Assembly (NCBI GenBank): GCA_029448655.1
Contig: JACCLO010000009.1
Location: 1,674,001 to 1,738,000, forward strand
Length of the DNA: 64,000 nucleotides
Source of the DNA: Wolfiporia cocos
Lineage: Eukaryota; Basidiomycota; Agaricomycetes; Polyporales; Phaeolaceae
Direction of reading: 5' to 3'
Shown here: positions 13,101 through 26,803 of the stretch, piece after piece
Position numbering within the stretch: position 1 is the stretch's first letter
Layout: every line of letters starts with the position of its first letter
Notes under the pieces: generated by a model
Told to the model about the DNA's origin: nothing
Seen by the model: only the letters and a program-made list of their open reading frames with translations
Database searches by the model: none
Program-made: the position numbers and the translations under genes

Positions 13101-13443
13101 CTCGTACTGCCCACCAAATCCATGGCCGTTCGTGAGCTGAGGTGAACGCCATGAAAGAAGAGGCGGCCCTAGCATGTCCTGGAGTGAAGGAGAGATGGGT
13201 TGAAATCTGATGAGATTGTGCAGGAGTTCAGTAGCCATTAGCTGTACATCAGTGTGCAATGAGAAAACGACCCCGAGTGAATCATGCAATACCCACCCCC
13301 TGCAATGTGGAGTTCATGAAGCAAGTATTGCCATGATTGATCAGACCCGGCGGCAGGATCGCGACCTTCTCCTCCTCCTCCCGCTGCTTCCGCGCGCGAT
13401 AAAGATCCTGCGGGGTCGGTTGATGCTTCTTATGCTTCATCAT
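10139..13443 (-). CDS. Ubiquitin carboxyl-terminal hydrolase, USP16/45-like
   Basis: Five exons on the minus strand (13443-13297, 13241-12997, 12951-12837, 12787-10439, 10387-10139) give 1034 residues. It is a cysteine protease that removes ubiquitin. The Cys box is NHGNTCFMNSTLQ with nucleophile Cys41. The His box is GGHYIAYT with His956. A WAYISD motif places the acidic residue at Asp1010. CEKCKKVS and CHRCW form the zinc-binding Cys pairs, and LVVHLKRFQ is the QQD/LKR core. The USP16/45 assignment rests on the LVCEKCKKVSLTYEEFNDLSL phrasing (residue run shared with that family in pattern). About 550 residues of Ser/Pro/Asp-rich, probably disordered sequence split the fold. The last intron is 51 nt with no stop, so it can be misread as coding; removing it restores the spacing just before GGHY. 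Confidence 0.92.
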
Positions 13444-15263
13444 GGTTTAGGGCAAGCGATACAACGCATAAATCGAGGCCTGAGTAGTCCAGGATTGGAC
13501 AATAAGAGCCCAGCACCTGCGGACGTCGGCGCAGCGCAAGCAGACAGAAAGCCCGAGAAGTACGTAAAGCCGTGCCTGCAAGCTGGAGCGCGCTGTTTCA
13601 GCTTTGATGGCCCACACTTGGCTGGCGGTGCCTAGTGGCTCGGTAGATGAAGTTGGGAGCAAATGCGGGGGTCCGGGGCTGAGCCCGAGTCCCAACTCGG
13701 CCGGGATTATATTATTCCAGCAGGCTGGTCGGCCCTCGACGTCCTTGGATCTTTAGATGGCTCCAGGGCAAATCAGATGTTTGTAAAACAGCAGAACTAA
13801 GCGCGACGGCAGCCTGAGCTAAGTGAACTCGGCCAAGCAGGGCCGGAGAGAAGTCGCTAAGCAGTCCAGCGCTCACTGAAGTAACGCGGGAGTGTAATAC
13901 TGCTTGCGATCGGAGAACGTACGATGCAAACTAAAATTGCAAAAGAACAGATCTCATTTAATGGTGACGAAGTACAGTAATGGCGAGATATAGACGTCAA
14001 GACAGACGAGGAGGGAGCATGGAGCCGGTCGACAATAGCTTTTAGCTCCGAGCTCGGCTGAACGTCGCCGCTGAGCCGAGCGATTGCAGCAGGAAAACGT
14101 AACACGAGCCTCGCAGAGAATCGGTGAAGCATTCGAACACATCACTCAGTTTTCAGTAAACCATATATCAGCTTACTGTGATGGCACCACAAACCGGTAT
14201 GCGCAACCCGAAGTCGGTTCATCTGCATTAGCTAGCATCCTAAGCATACATGATGCCGAAGTGGAGACATACATGCGCCCACATACCTAGAGAAGACGGC
14301 GGCGAGGTCAGCATCATGCATCACCTTACGAGCCGTTCTGGGGTCGAACGGAGATCTTGACAGCAAATTGCCAATGTATACGTATCACCGTGTGAAGGGA
14401 GTTGTTATTCGATCGAGTCGACCGGTAGATTTACTGCAACATCTGAGTCAGTCCGGCTACGTCCAATAGTTACCACTGGCTAGGAGACACTAAGGATCTC
14501 ATAGGAGAGTAGCAGCGAAGGTGCCAAGAACTTGACTTCTGTTGCAGTATATCGTGAGCCTGCTATAACTGCCATCGTCGTCATTTGTGCGTGATGCAAG
14601 GCACTGGACTCACCAAATCGCCAATTCCTTGTAAATTTGTACAGGTAGCCGCTTACCAGAACATGTTTACTGTCATACGATTTACTGGAATCATGCCGCT
14701 GTCCCACGGCGACGAGCCTGCCCAAAGTCTCGAGCGTCGCACTGCGCATTAGCAGGGAGACGTGTATAACGCGTTGATAATGTGCGAGCGAGATGCAGGT
14801 ACCGGCGATGGCCCAGCAGGAGACAGGACAACGTGAAAAGCGTGTGGTGGATACAATAGTGCTAATTAGAAAGTGCGTCAGCATGTCAGCGAAATGCATC
14901 TGCAGCAGTCAAGTCGAGATGCAAGTGTGGCGGTGCAGGGATGCGTGAACATAATGGTGAGTGCACAAAAACACGCGAGTGACGTTTGCTGGAGACCTGA
15001 TGCTGGCGGCCTTGATGCACAACAATGCACCAGCTGTGCGCTCTGTGGTCGGGTTATCATAATTCGACGACAACTGAGCCGCCAATGTCGATGTCGCATA
15101 AGCGCTCGTGCTTGGGTCAATATTCTGCAATCTAATCTTATCGTCCAATTCTCCATCCCTCCTCCGAGTCATGGTCTCAAGCCTCTTCTTCATCGTCCTC
15201 CACTGCGCTGTGCAGGGGAGTCTGGCTTTGTACCCTCGTCCCGTGAATCCTAATTGAGTCGCT
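13444..15263. other. Divergent intergenic region
   Basis: Holds the promoters of the ubiquitin protease (-) and HIS5 (+). It is longer than needed, and the open frames at 14480-14899 (-) and 14873-15253 (+) show no recognisable motif. Two GAGTC half-sites (near 15166 and 15256) lie just upstream of HIS5; they only weakly resemble the Gcn4/CPC1 site TGASTCA, so regulation by general amino-acid control is a guess. Confidence 0.4.
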
Positions 15264-16651
15264 ATGCCCATCCTCGGTCTCGCGCCGTCGCTTTACCCCA
15301 CCTCTCCCGTCCACTTCGACATCGAGCAGGTCATCCGACCAAACATCCTCGCTCTCCAGCCATACCGCTGTGCCCGCGACGACTACTCGGAGGGCATCCT
15401 CCTCGACGCCAACGAAAATGCACTCGGTCACTCTATCGCCCAGCCAAATGGCCATGCGGAGACAAAATCAAAATCAAGTACCGAGCCGGAGATCGAGCCC
15501 GAGCTGAAGCCCACGCTCGCACTCGACCTGCACCGGTACCCCTCGCCGCGGAATGACCCCATACGCGAGCGACTCGCAAAAATGCGCGGGCTCCCCAGTA
15601 CGGACTATGTCTTTCTGGGCGTCGGCTCGGACGAGGTGATCGACCTCCTCATGCGCGTGTGCGTTGCACCCGGGAAGGAGAAGATCCTCACCTGCCCGCC
15701 GACGTACGGCATGTATGCCGTGTGTGCGCAGGTGAACGACGTCGGCGTGGTCAAGGTTCCGCTTGAGCTCAGCGGTGACCACGGGGAGGGCGGTGAGCAG
15801 GGCAGGTTCTCGTTGCGCGTTCAGGAGGTGTGAGGCGCTGTTCTGCCCGAGCATTCGAAGTCATAACTCACGCCTACTGCAGGTGAAGAAGGCGATTGAC
15901 GAGGATCCTTCGATCAAGCTCGTCATGCTCTGCTCCCCGGGCAACCCGACAGGCACGCTCCTCTCGTTACCGGCGCTGCGCGAGTTGCTCGAGTACCCAA
16001 AGTTCAAAGGTATCATCGTCGTAGACGAGGCCTATATCGACTTTTCGGGGGAGAGCACGAGTGCGGTCCCGCTGATCAAAGAATTCGCGAACCTCTGCGT
16101 CATGCAGACACTAAGCAAAAGCTTCGGGCTAGCAGCCATTCGGTGAGCATGCTAGGTGGAGAAATATATTGACTGTATTCTGACGACACAGCAGACTGGG
16201 CATGGCATTTGCTCACCCGGCCCTTATCCAGATCCTGATGAACACCAAGGCACCGTACAATATTTCCGCGCCCACCGCCTCCCTTGCGCTCTCCGCTCTC
16301 TCACCCTCCTCCGTTGCGTCCATGTCTGCGAAGGTTGCCCAACTGGTCACACAGCGCAACGTACTACTCGATGGTCTCTCGAAGCTTGCCCCGCTCGGGC
16401 TCGGCGCAGCGATCGGCGGGAACGACGCGAATTTCGTGATGATGCCCGTTCTGGAGAAGAGCGGCAGCGGCAAGCCAGACAACGTCAGGGCGCAGAAGAT
16501 CTACAAGACGCTGGCGGAGGAGGAGGGCGTGGTTGTCAGGTATCGCGGGAGCGAGCCGGGGTGTGCGGGGTGCCTGAGGATCACGGTGGGGAGCGAGGAA
16601 GAGAACGCGGTCGTGCTCAGGAAGATGGAGGAGATGCTGACAAGAGTTTAA
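15264..16651 (+). CDS. HIS5: Histidinol-phosphate aminotransferase
   Basis: Three exons (15264-15827, 15883-16142, 16195-16651) encode 426 residues. The enzyme is a PLP-dependent fold-type I aminotransferase converting imidazole-acetol phosphate and glutamate to histidinol phosphate, a late step of histidine synthesis in the cytosol. Diagnostic blocks appear in order: LLDANENALG near the N terminus, LHRYPSPRNDPIRERLA, YVFLGVGSDEVIDLL, CPPTYGMYA, SPGNPTG, VVDEAYIDF and SKSFGLAAIRLG, where Lys267 of SKSF is the PLP Schiff-base lysine. The C-terminal domain ends with VRYRG and LRITVGSEEEN. An insertion of about 30 Glu/Pro-rich residues after NALGHS is common in fungal versions. The start matches the family N terminus (...FDIEQVIRPNILALQPYR). 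Confidence 0.96.
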
Positions 16652-17454
16652 GCAGCAAGCCTAAATCCTTCGCCTTGCAACACCCGCATATTTGCGCAAT
16701 TGTGATTGGTTTCGTGGTCCACATGCTTCAACATTTGACGGTCCGAAAAGTAGTAGGTGCAATGCCGCTACGCTTGCTATGCACCCCTATCTCCTCAACA
16801 TACACCACGAGCAAGCATGAGCAGGGCACTTGGGAGATGACACCCTCTTAGATTGCATGGCACAAGCCTTGCTGGACGTAGCACTTTGCTGTGAGACCGA
16901 GCTCGGGTCTCACCAACACAAGTCTACGGCTGTAGTTTTTTTATAACAATAACGGAAGTATGTAGCGCTATAGCGGGAAAATAACACTGACTCTGCGCCG
17001 GCTTACGTGATTCCAAATATACCGATGCAGTATGCAGTATCAAAAGTCTTCACTCGCCTGTTTCCAGTCCAGGACTAGGGACAAACAACTGTGGCCTTCA
17101 ATCCGGAGACGCTGAGGACGGGTTCCAAGCTAGCTCCGGAGATGAGAGAAGTCTAGGAGAGACAGCTTGAGCGATTGCAAGTCGCTAACAGGAGAGCGCA
17201 TAGTGTCACGATGAAGTCTACGCTGGACGACGTCTACGTTCTGCGAGTCAAGTCATCAAGTGCGGATAATGATCCGCGCGTAAATGACCCTACAATCATT
17301 GCTCTGAGGAATAGTCGACCAGGCTTGAAACTGGGAGGATATAAACGACGCCCAAGGACCGTCCAAAGCGGAGGAAGCGCTGTCGCCAATATTCAGATAC
17401 ATACCAACTCCAACGCGCACAATCCAAGCCTCAAGCTGTAGCAGAACCCAAGAC
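16652..17454. other. Intergenic, no supported gene
   Basis: Downstream of HIS5. An 88-codon frame at 17175-17441 (+) has no recognisable motif and is not called. Confidence 0.45.
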
Positions 17455-18186
17455 CTATATCATTAGGAGTAGCCAATGAGCACAGATAGCATGCAGCCCC
17501 ACAGGAGTATCGAGAACGTGGAGACTACTGTAACGGCGCAGAGCGGTACGACCAATGAAGCAGTGCAGATGTCGATGGACGCGAACGGCATTGAGCCCAG
17601 CAAACAAAGGTCCATAGGCACAATGCATGCCCATACAGGTAGTTCGTTCCTCCGTAGCAATACCGGCGGGAGTGCTGAACCAAAAATCTACAGAGGCTGA
17701 TGTCGTGGCAGGGAATGGGCTAGAGGAACACGAAGGACAGGGTGGACGCATGGCATTGCCAGCGAGTGTGCCTGTAGAGGTGGCTTCGGACGAGGCTAGG
17801 ATGAACGAGGTGAGATCGCATACTCCCGTCCCAACCTCGACCCCGGGTGTAGAGGTAGCGGTGACGCTACACGCCGATGGGCGATCATGATAGGGGTTGT
17901 GCGGCACTGGATTCATGGACGCATCGTCGTGGAGGTGCAACCAGGGAGAGCAGAACCAGTGCATGCCGACATCGCCGTGGATGACACCCAGAACCTGGTG
18001 AGATTCAGACATGGTGAACTCTCCATTTGTAGCAGGGTGAATTCCGCGCCAGAATGGGTTGGTCATCTTCTCTTTGACCTCCCATGTCTTGCGCTTTCGC
18101 ATTACCGCAACCTGTCTCTCTTCGGCATCCTCGCCAAGCGCTCTGACCGTTTTAAACGGCTGGCAACCGTGCTGTTGGTCTGACAT
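17455..18186 (-). CDS. Unrecognised ORF, 243 residues
   Basis: A single open frame on the minus strand beginning MSDQQHGCQPFK at 18186 runs to 17455. It has a Lys/Arg/Glu-rich segment near the start (EERQVAVMRKRKTWEVKEK) and is then Ser/Thr/Cys-rich. I recognise no domain. It lies 0.24 kb downstream of, and in the same direction as, a membrane-protein gene. It may be a spliced gene misread as one exon, because several GT and AG sites fall within it. Coding status is uncertain. Confidence 0.3.
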   Translation of the reverse strand: MSDQQHGCQPFKTVRALGEDAEERQVAVMRKRKTWEVKEKMTNPFWRGIHPATNGEFTMSESHQVLGVIHGDVGMHWFCSPWLHLHDDASMNPVPHNPYHDRPSACSVTATSTPGVEVGTGVCDLTSFILASSEATSTGTLAGNAMRPPCPSCSSSPFPATTSASVDFWFSTPAGIATEERTTCMGMHCAYGPLFAGLNAVRVHRHLHCFIGRTALRRYSSLHVLDTPVGLHAICAHWLLLMI

Positions 18187-18430
18187 GGTGGTGTATTTGT
18201 CTGCACGGGCGGAACACTTGCTCCGTGGTGCGACGTGTAAGGGGTCATCACAAGATTTCCTGGCCGCTCCCGTCTCCTTCCTCAAAAGCACTATCTACTC
18301 AGCGAAAGGTGCATTCGACAGTATATATTCCACAGATACAACCAAGAAAAACGATCGCACGCTAGACACTCGAGTCAGCTTCCTGTGCTCGGTTCTGGGC
18401 ATCAGATTTACTCACTGCGCCCCCCTTCTA

Positions 18431-19271
18431 TCATAGGCTTGCCATTCTTTCTCTCATACTCTCGATCCAATGAGGCCCGTGGATTATGCCAACGACAGTG
18501 CAAAGGACCACGAACAGCGCGATGCCCTGATCCCACGCCATGCCGAGCACTCCGACGTTTACGATGACGCCGATGGTGGTCCATCGAGCGGGCGTGAACA
18601 GTATGGTGCCGAAGGCAAATGCGGCGAACACGACCTTGGATGCTCTGGTGGACGAATTGCTCGAGGACTGTGCGACGGTGGATAGGAAGTAACAGCAGAG
18701 GTTGAACTGACATCGATGCTAGTGAGCTGACGAACTTGTCACATTCAGTCAGACATTGGTTCCACAACTCACCAGGTTTCGCATATTATTGCGAACGATA
18801 ACATCGCGCGTACTCCTCTCCACCTCAGGCGGCATGTCGATGACGATGTGAGCTCTGGCCCGCTCATGCGTAGGCACGGTTGCAAGGGACCGTCCGCGCG
18901 TACCATGCTCGCCTCCGCTTTCTGTTCCCATCATCGCAGCTGGAGTTGGTGCGCCGACACTCCCCCCTTCCGCCTCTACCTCTGCGATGACCTCTGAGGG
19001 GCGGGACATGTGACCATCTTGCTCACCAAATCCCATCAATACTCCTTCCGTCGAGGGTTGGGTCCTCGTGGAGCTTGGTAGCTTGACATCGTGAACTTCC
19101 ACGCCAGCGATAGTGGTGTTCTCCTGGAGAGTCAATTGTCATGCTTATGTTTGGCATATGTTCCCGGGACCTCACCTCGCAGCCCTCTGTTTGGCTCTTC
19201 GCCGCTCCAGAATCACTGTCGCCCTCGGAATCATCTGTGTTGGCCGACGTCTGCACCGCCTTTCCCCCCAT
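18431..19271 (-). CDS. Small membrane protein of an unrecognised family, paralog 1
   Basis: Minus-strand gene with at least three exons: from 19271 or upstream to 19176, 19123-18773, and 18706-18431. Introns are 52 and 66 nt, GT-AG, phase 0. The N-terminal part is Glu/Ser/Thr-rich and hydrophilic and ends in a segment HIVIDMPPEVE. The C-terminal 70 residues hold a conserved hydrophobic block, VVFAAFAFGTILFTPARW, then GVIVNVGVLGMAWDQG and a further apolar helix, suggesting two or three membrane spans and a short basic tail. The intron before the membrane block is in the same place in all three copies in this window. Compared with paralog 2 the frame extends further upstream, so the start is uncertain. 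Function unknown; the constant TP-RW and MAWDQG motifs mark the family. Confidence 0.6.
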
Positions 19272-19488
19272 CGTGCCCTGGTCTAACGTCTCCTCGTTGG
19301 CATCGCTCTCCCGATGCTGTCAATGTATCCTAGCGGTGTCGGCCATACACCCCATCGTGATTGTTGTTCAATGTTTTTGCTATGATCTAGACCTGCTGTC
19401 GTACCAACTGCGACTGGGATGTGGGATAGATGAGACGCGCCAGTGTTACGTTCCCCTCCCGTGCTCAGATACTTGAGGTTAATCTCCC

Positions 19489-20103
19489 AACCCGTTTGCG
19501 TAGAATTGAAACCCCGCACATCACGTAAAGGCGGGCCCGACGTGTCGGGCCGGCGCCTCTGTGCTCTGCGCACGCCATATGAGTCCTCCGCGCCCTAGAC
19601 TTGTTACATGGCTTTGGACAACTAGATTCAGTACTTCCACTGTTAAATTTATCATCGAATGTGTGTTTTATTAGTCAATGACATGGGATTCCGCACAAGA
19701 GGGCTCGCGCGCTGAGTCTTTCACTCCGCCGCCTCTCCACGTACTCGACTGTATAATGATGCCTTGCCTCCACCGATATGTTTGAAAGCGCTGCGGGAAT
19801 CCTCAGCCGCTATTACAGTGCCGTACACTGCCCGCAGCGAATCCGAGAACGCACCAAGACCCTTTCCCCGTCGATGTAATGGGATCTAAGTTAGGCATCA
19901 CAAACATCTAGTTCATCGTGTTGCCTACCACAGAGATAACTACTGAATATGATGGTGATATATGTTGCATTCTCTGCTTGTATCGGGCCTACAACCCGAG
20001 TCGAAGGACTTAGCCTTTAGCAGGGTGCGCGGAGGCACCGACCCGACGCGTTCGGGCCCGCCTTCACGTGATGTGCGGGGCTTCAAATCTACGCAAACGG
20101 GTT
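19489..20103. repeat. Inverted repeat, ~75-bp arms, 615-bp span
   Basis: The left arm (19489 to about 19565) begins AACCCGTTTGCGTAGA. Its reverse complement, with about 85% identity by eye, occupies roughly 20027-20103. Shared internal words include CCCCGCACATCACGT and AAGGCGGGCCCGA. About 460 bp separate the arms and no ORF is recognised there. It looks like a foldback or MITE-type element, or two opposed copies of one repeat. I could not find a clear target-site duplication. It sits between the two membrane-protein paralogs. Confidence 0.65.
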
Positions 20104-20919
20104 TCAAGTTGCTTAGATGATGTTGGTCTTTGTGGTCTGTAACCGCAGGCCTGGCTTGTAGTGACATTGCAGGGCAACCGTGGACAACAGTACTACATTC
20201 CATATATTCTGCTTTGCCTCATACGTTTGCTCCTCATGTCTAGTGGTTTGCTCGAATGACAACGTGTTGACGCATCTGTACTACTTACGTGCTTTGCACA
20301 TAAACAGCCACTAGTTTCCTTTGCGCTCGCGGTTGTACTGAAGCTTGAAGCACTGCAGATCGACCCATCGCTCATCTCGTCGTGGAGAACACGTGGCGAG
20401 AACATCGATAGACGTCGGAATTTGTCCCGCTCGTTTGTCGCCATTAGCCTTCATTCGTTGGTGTCGTTCCGTGGACCCTTGGCGTTGCTTGCGGACACTG
20501 GGCCAAACAGCGTTCGAGTTCTGGTCGCCAGCACAAACAACTGATGCTCAAATCCCGGGCAAGAGCTATGATCATCCAGCTCGCCCATACCCCGAGCAGA
20601 CCTTCGAGATACTGGGCAGTAAAGCTGCTTGTAGAGGCTGAGAACTATACAGAGCGGATGGTCATAGCGTCAGGGCATCTCAAGGTGAGGCCCAGTTGCT
20701 CAGAGCTCCTCCTTGCACCATAATCTGATGTTCATCTCGGCTTCGTATCTGTTCTACAGTCTGTTCGGTGTATTACAGTGCAGACAAGAAGCAATATAAC
20801 CTGCGACAGCCTTGAATCGTCGATATCTGGTGGGATCATTTGTCTAGTCTCTGAGAGCTGGGTGTACAGTGAGTCCCGGAACATATCTTTACAGATCAAG
20901 TTCACTCACTTCTATATCT

Positions 20920-21672
20920 TCATTTCGAGACTGGAGACATCTTTCCCCATACGTTCTTGACCCAGCGTGGCACATGCACCACGCATACAGCGGCGCAGAG
21001 GATCACGAACACCGACATGCCTTGGTCCCATGCCATACCGAGCATTCCGACATTCGCAATAGCACCCATCGCGGTCCACCTGGGTGGCGTGAAGATGACG
21101 ACGCCGATGGCAAATACCATGAAGACTATCTGCGAAGCACGTGTAGGCGAGTTGCTGAAAAACTGGGCAGATATGGACAGAAAGCAGCAGCAAATGTTGG
21201 ACTGCCGAGGAGGTTGTATGAACTCATCTCCTACCTGTGCTCTGCAACTCACCAGATTCTGCGCGTCTCCCTTGGCGAAGCTGCCACCTTTCGTCTCCGC
21301 CTCCTCCACCGGCAGGTGGATAACAATGAACTCTTGGCCGCGATTCGATGCGTTCCTGGTCACGGCGGGCTGCGGCATATGCGCCATTCTGTAAGCTACT
21401 CCCGGCTCCGGGACTCTAGATAGCGGGCTTGTTGCCTCTGTTAACGCCTCGGTCGACCCAATCACACATTTGCTATGTATGCCTGGTTTCTCTGGCTGGC
21501 TCGTCTCCCATGCTTCGGCTTTCTCGGATGCCTTCGCATCGACCAACTGCTGTTCAGTCAGCTTGTTGAGATCCTGGATGCCCAACGTGCTACTCTTGGT
21601 CGACACATTTGTCAGAAGGTTAGGACCGTCTCCAAGGTCCTGCTCTTCGGTCTCCGTGTCCTTCGGCTGCAT
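20920..21672 (-). CDS. Small membrane protein of an unrecognised family, paralog 2
   Basis: Two exons in view: 21672-21253 and 21201-20920, giving 233 residues if translation starts at MQPKDTETEEQ. The 51-nt intron is a multiple of three without a stop, so the unspliced frame is also open; the identical intron position in the paralogs supports splicing. The N-terminal 125 residues are acidic and Ser/Thr-rich, followed by FIVIHLPVEEAE. The membrane block is IVFMVFAIGVVIFTPPRW, then ANVGMLGMAWDQG and VFVILCAAVCVVH, ending in a short basic tail. In paralog 3 more sequence lies upstream of the residues matching this start, so a further 5' exon is possible. Partner and function unknown; the layout suggests a small membrane protein with a cytosolic N-terminal tail. 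Confidence 0.65.
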   Translation of the reverse strand: MQPKDTETEEQDLGDGPNLLTNVSTKSSTLGIQDLNKLTEQQLVDAKASEKAEAWETSQPEKPGIHSKCVIGSTEALTEATSPLSRVPEPGVAYRMAHMPQPAVTRNASNRGQEFIVIHLPVEEAETKGGSFAKGDAQNLVSCRAQVGDEFIQPPRQSNICCCFLSISAQFFSNSPTRASQIVFMVFAIGVVIFTPPRWTAMGAIANVGMLGMAWDQGMSVFVILCAAVCVVHVPRWVKNVWGKMSPVSK

Positions 21673-23063
21673 TCCACTGTCCCCGTGGCCCTTAACGCTT
21701 CTGTCTGTACGTGTGCGCCGCTATATACGTGTTCTCCTTGGTATATTAACTGTACTCGTCCGTTTGGCTTGCTCCCTAGGTGGACGTCGTGTTCGTACTG
21801 TTCTGCTGAGCGTTGTGAAGAAAGAGTTAGATGACAGCGCATGTTGGCTGTTGAATATCGCTTGTGTTCTATCCTATGCCCGTACCCGCCTCGTGAAGGC
21901 AACCCGGATAGTCGTCTGCAAGATTATCCAACATGTCCTTGGAAGTCCTGATGCTCATATTCTGTCTTCGTCAGCGCACCGCCTTCTCATCTTTGCGACC
22001 TGTACAATGGATTGCGTAGTACTCTCAAACGGAATAGCGTTGCAGTCTGTATATGACGCAATCACTTACCATATAATGATTGAGTTAGCCACACGCGTAT
22101 ATCCGCCATCAGCCGCTCGCCTGCGCTTTCCGCCACAGACTCGAACAATCCGAATCCGGGGCAACATGACACTGAACGCCTGCTATGGTGGATTTGTCAA
22201 AGCTGCGTAACAAGTCGATATTGTGCGGACCGTTTGCACGCGTACAAAGTCGAAGTGTCAACTAATCTATGACACAGTGTGAATTTGGACTTTTCGACTT
22301 GGTCGTGCTGTAGTGCACCCGTCAACTAGGATCCGGTATCATGATAATCATGGGGTCGGTTTGTCCGACAATAGTTCCACTCAGGACTGCAGGACCACTG
22401 AGTGGCCATTTCTGTTTAGGCGCTGACTCCCGCAGCAGGCGGCAACACCCCAGACAGGACACGCTATCTGGCTCAAAGTCTCCTCACAGGATGTCCGTAC
22501 CTAAAAATATACACGTAAATGAAATCTTGGGCAGTTCGCACTGCAGCATCCATATAAGGTACGTTGTATCCTGACCTGACATACCCGATATACGGGACAA
22601 TCGCGCCGGATGATCCGCCGTGGATGGAAACACGGCGAGATCGCGTATGAATCTCGACAGATGAGTCAGTTATCATACCGCCCGTGAGTGGCTGTTAAAC
22701 GTAAAGGATATAGTTCTATCCTGACGCGGACTGGACCGGGACCCAAACAGTCGCTCCTACTGTCTATCCAAAATGGATCTACCTTGAGCTCGCGTCTCAC
22801 AAAACACCGCGTGAGCCAGCAGCGTACCATCATTGCTATACGTTCTTCACTGTATGTGCAGCGGCGAAACATCGGGCGCGACATACGCTCCGATATTCCG
22901 CCGCGTGATACAACGCAGGCCCCGTGTACGTGTCGACACCAATCACAACTTCTCTTCGACAGTCGGAGGCGGCCGTGCTTCATTGTGGCTACCTGTATAT
23001 ATGTCATTCGTGAAAGCTGGAACAGGACATCCTCGTACGCGTGCTCCACCTTTGTCATAAAGC
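21673..23063. other. Intergenic, no supported gene
   Basis: Upstream of the beta-glucosidase on the plus strand and of paralog 2 on the minus strand. Open frames of 75-200 codons overlap on both strands, but none shows a recognisable family or consistent splice signals. The 5' end of paralog 2 may extend into the first hundred bases. Confidence 0.45.
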
Positions 23064-25500
<2,437 letters not shown>

Positions 25501-25925
25501 TTTGCACTCTGAGCTGCCTGTCGGATGGCGGGGTGGCACGGAGGCGTTTATTATTCGTTATATTCAACATATGTAACAGCAGCATCTCGAACTCGGAAAG
25601 AATCACGCGCGCCCGATTTTGCAGCTATCATATATCATGGTCACACTATGACTGGACTGTATATTCGTTGGTAATGTACAAGCTGACAGCAGATAGTGTC
25701 TGCGAAAGATGAAAGTACGGTCGGATGACCTCCGATGCAATATGCATACAGAATGTGCATGTGCATGTCTTACGAGAAACCGGCCCGATCGTGTCCAATT
25801 CGAGCCTTCCAACTGTCCCACCCGTTTATTTCAGGAGAAGACCGTCTAAGTGGGTAAATCCACGAGAAGATATAACACGAGGGACTGGGGAGCCGGGCCT
25901 GAACCTACCCAGTCGGGCTGGAAGT
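25501..25925. other. Spacer between beta-glucosidase and GST
   Basis: Carries the 3' end of the beta-glucosidase transcript and the promoter of the GST. No other gene seen. The GST reading frame is open upstream of its chosen ATG to about 25725, but that part shows no GST features. Confidence 0.5.
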
Positions 25926-26803
25926 ATGTCCCCTCGTCAGCCGATAACGCTGTACGACGTTCCGTGCAAACTCGACCCTCCGGCTTGGTCTCCCAACGTC
26001 TGGAGGACCAGGCAAGTGTCAATGCAGACGCGGCGCGGGGCGATCATCATAATGATTTGAGCCGCATACATACAGGTTCATCTTAAACTTCAAAGAGCTG
26101 CCATATGTCACGCAGTGGGTTCACTACACCGACATCCAGCGTGTCTTACCCTCCGCTGGTGTACCTCCAACACGGACATCAAAGCCACTGTACTCCGTCC
26201 CTGCCATCATTGACATTGTCGAAGGAGAAGCCCCTGTGATGCTCGCCGATTCTCCTCTCATCGCCGATTACCTCGAGCAAACCTACCCGGAACGCTCAAT
26301 ATACCCGGGAGGGAGGGACGCACATTTGCAATGCGTCGAAAAGGTCATACAGCACGTCAACAACAAAATCGCGTTCATGGTCATTCCCCACGTCGAGCGG
26401 ATACTCGAAGGGGGAGATCACGAGTACTATTTGAGTACGAGAGAAATGAAGTTCGGTCAGCATGAGGCTTGTTGTGGCAATCTTGAACAGATTTTGATCG
26501 TTGTGTATCGCAGGCGTGCCGTTGGGCAAGATGTTTCCCGTTGAGAAACAGGAGGCAATGTGGGCGGATCTTATGACGTCGCTCACGGAGCTGTCCGCAT
26601 ATATTGATGGGATCCGCAAAGGAGAGAAGTGGCTGTTTGGAACGACTGACGATCCAAGCTATGCCGATTTTGTCCTTGGAGGTGCACTGATCTGGTTCAA
26701 ACTCGGAGGTCCAGAGGGCGGCTGGGACAAGCTCAGAGCGTGGCACGAGGGAAGGTGGGAGCGACATCTTGAAAATCTCGAGTCCTACATGCAGATCAGC
26801 TAG
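25926..26803 (+). CDS. Glutathione S-transferase, serine-type GSTFuA/Ure2p-like
   Basis: Three exons (25926-26011, 26076-26455, 26514-26803) encode 251 residues. The protein conjugates or removes glutathione from small electrophiles and acts in the cytosol. The N-terminal thioredoxin fold starts ITLYDVP and has the catalytic-region motif WSPNVWRTR with candidate Ser22. LYSVPAIID supplies the cis-proline, and ADSPLIADYLEQTYP the glutathione-binding Ser and adjacent acid. The C-terminal all-alpha domain includes SYADFVLGGALIWFKL. The first intron has a GC donor (AG then GCAAGT) and an AG acceptor; with this GC-AG intron removed the frame continues RFILNFKELPY. The start gives the normal distance to the first beta strand. 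This class is expanded in wood-decay fungi, so handling of wood extractives is an inference. Confidence 0.9.

Noticed and set aside
21470..22210. 246-codon plus-strand ORF
   Set aside because: Its first half is the antisense of membrane-protein paralog 2, and the rest shows no family signal.
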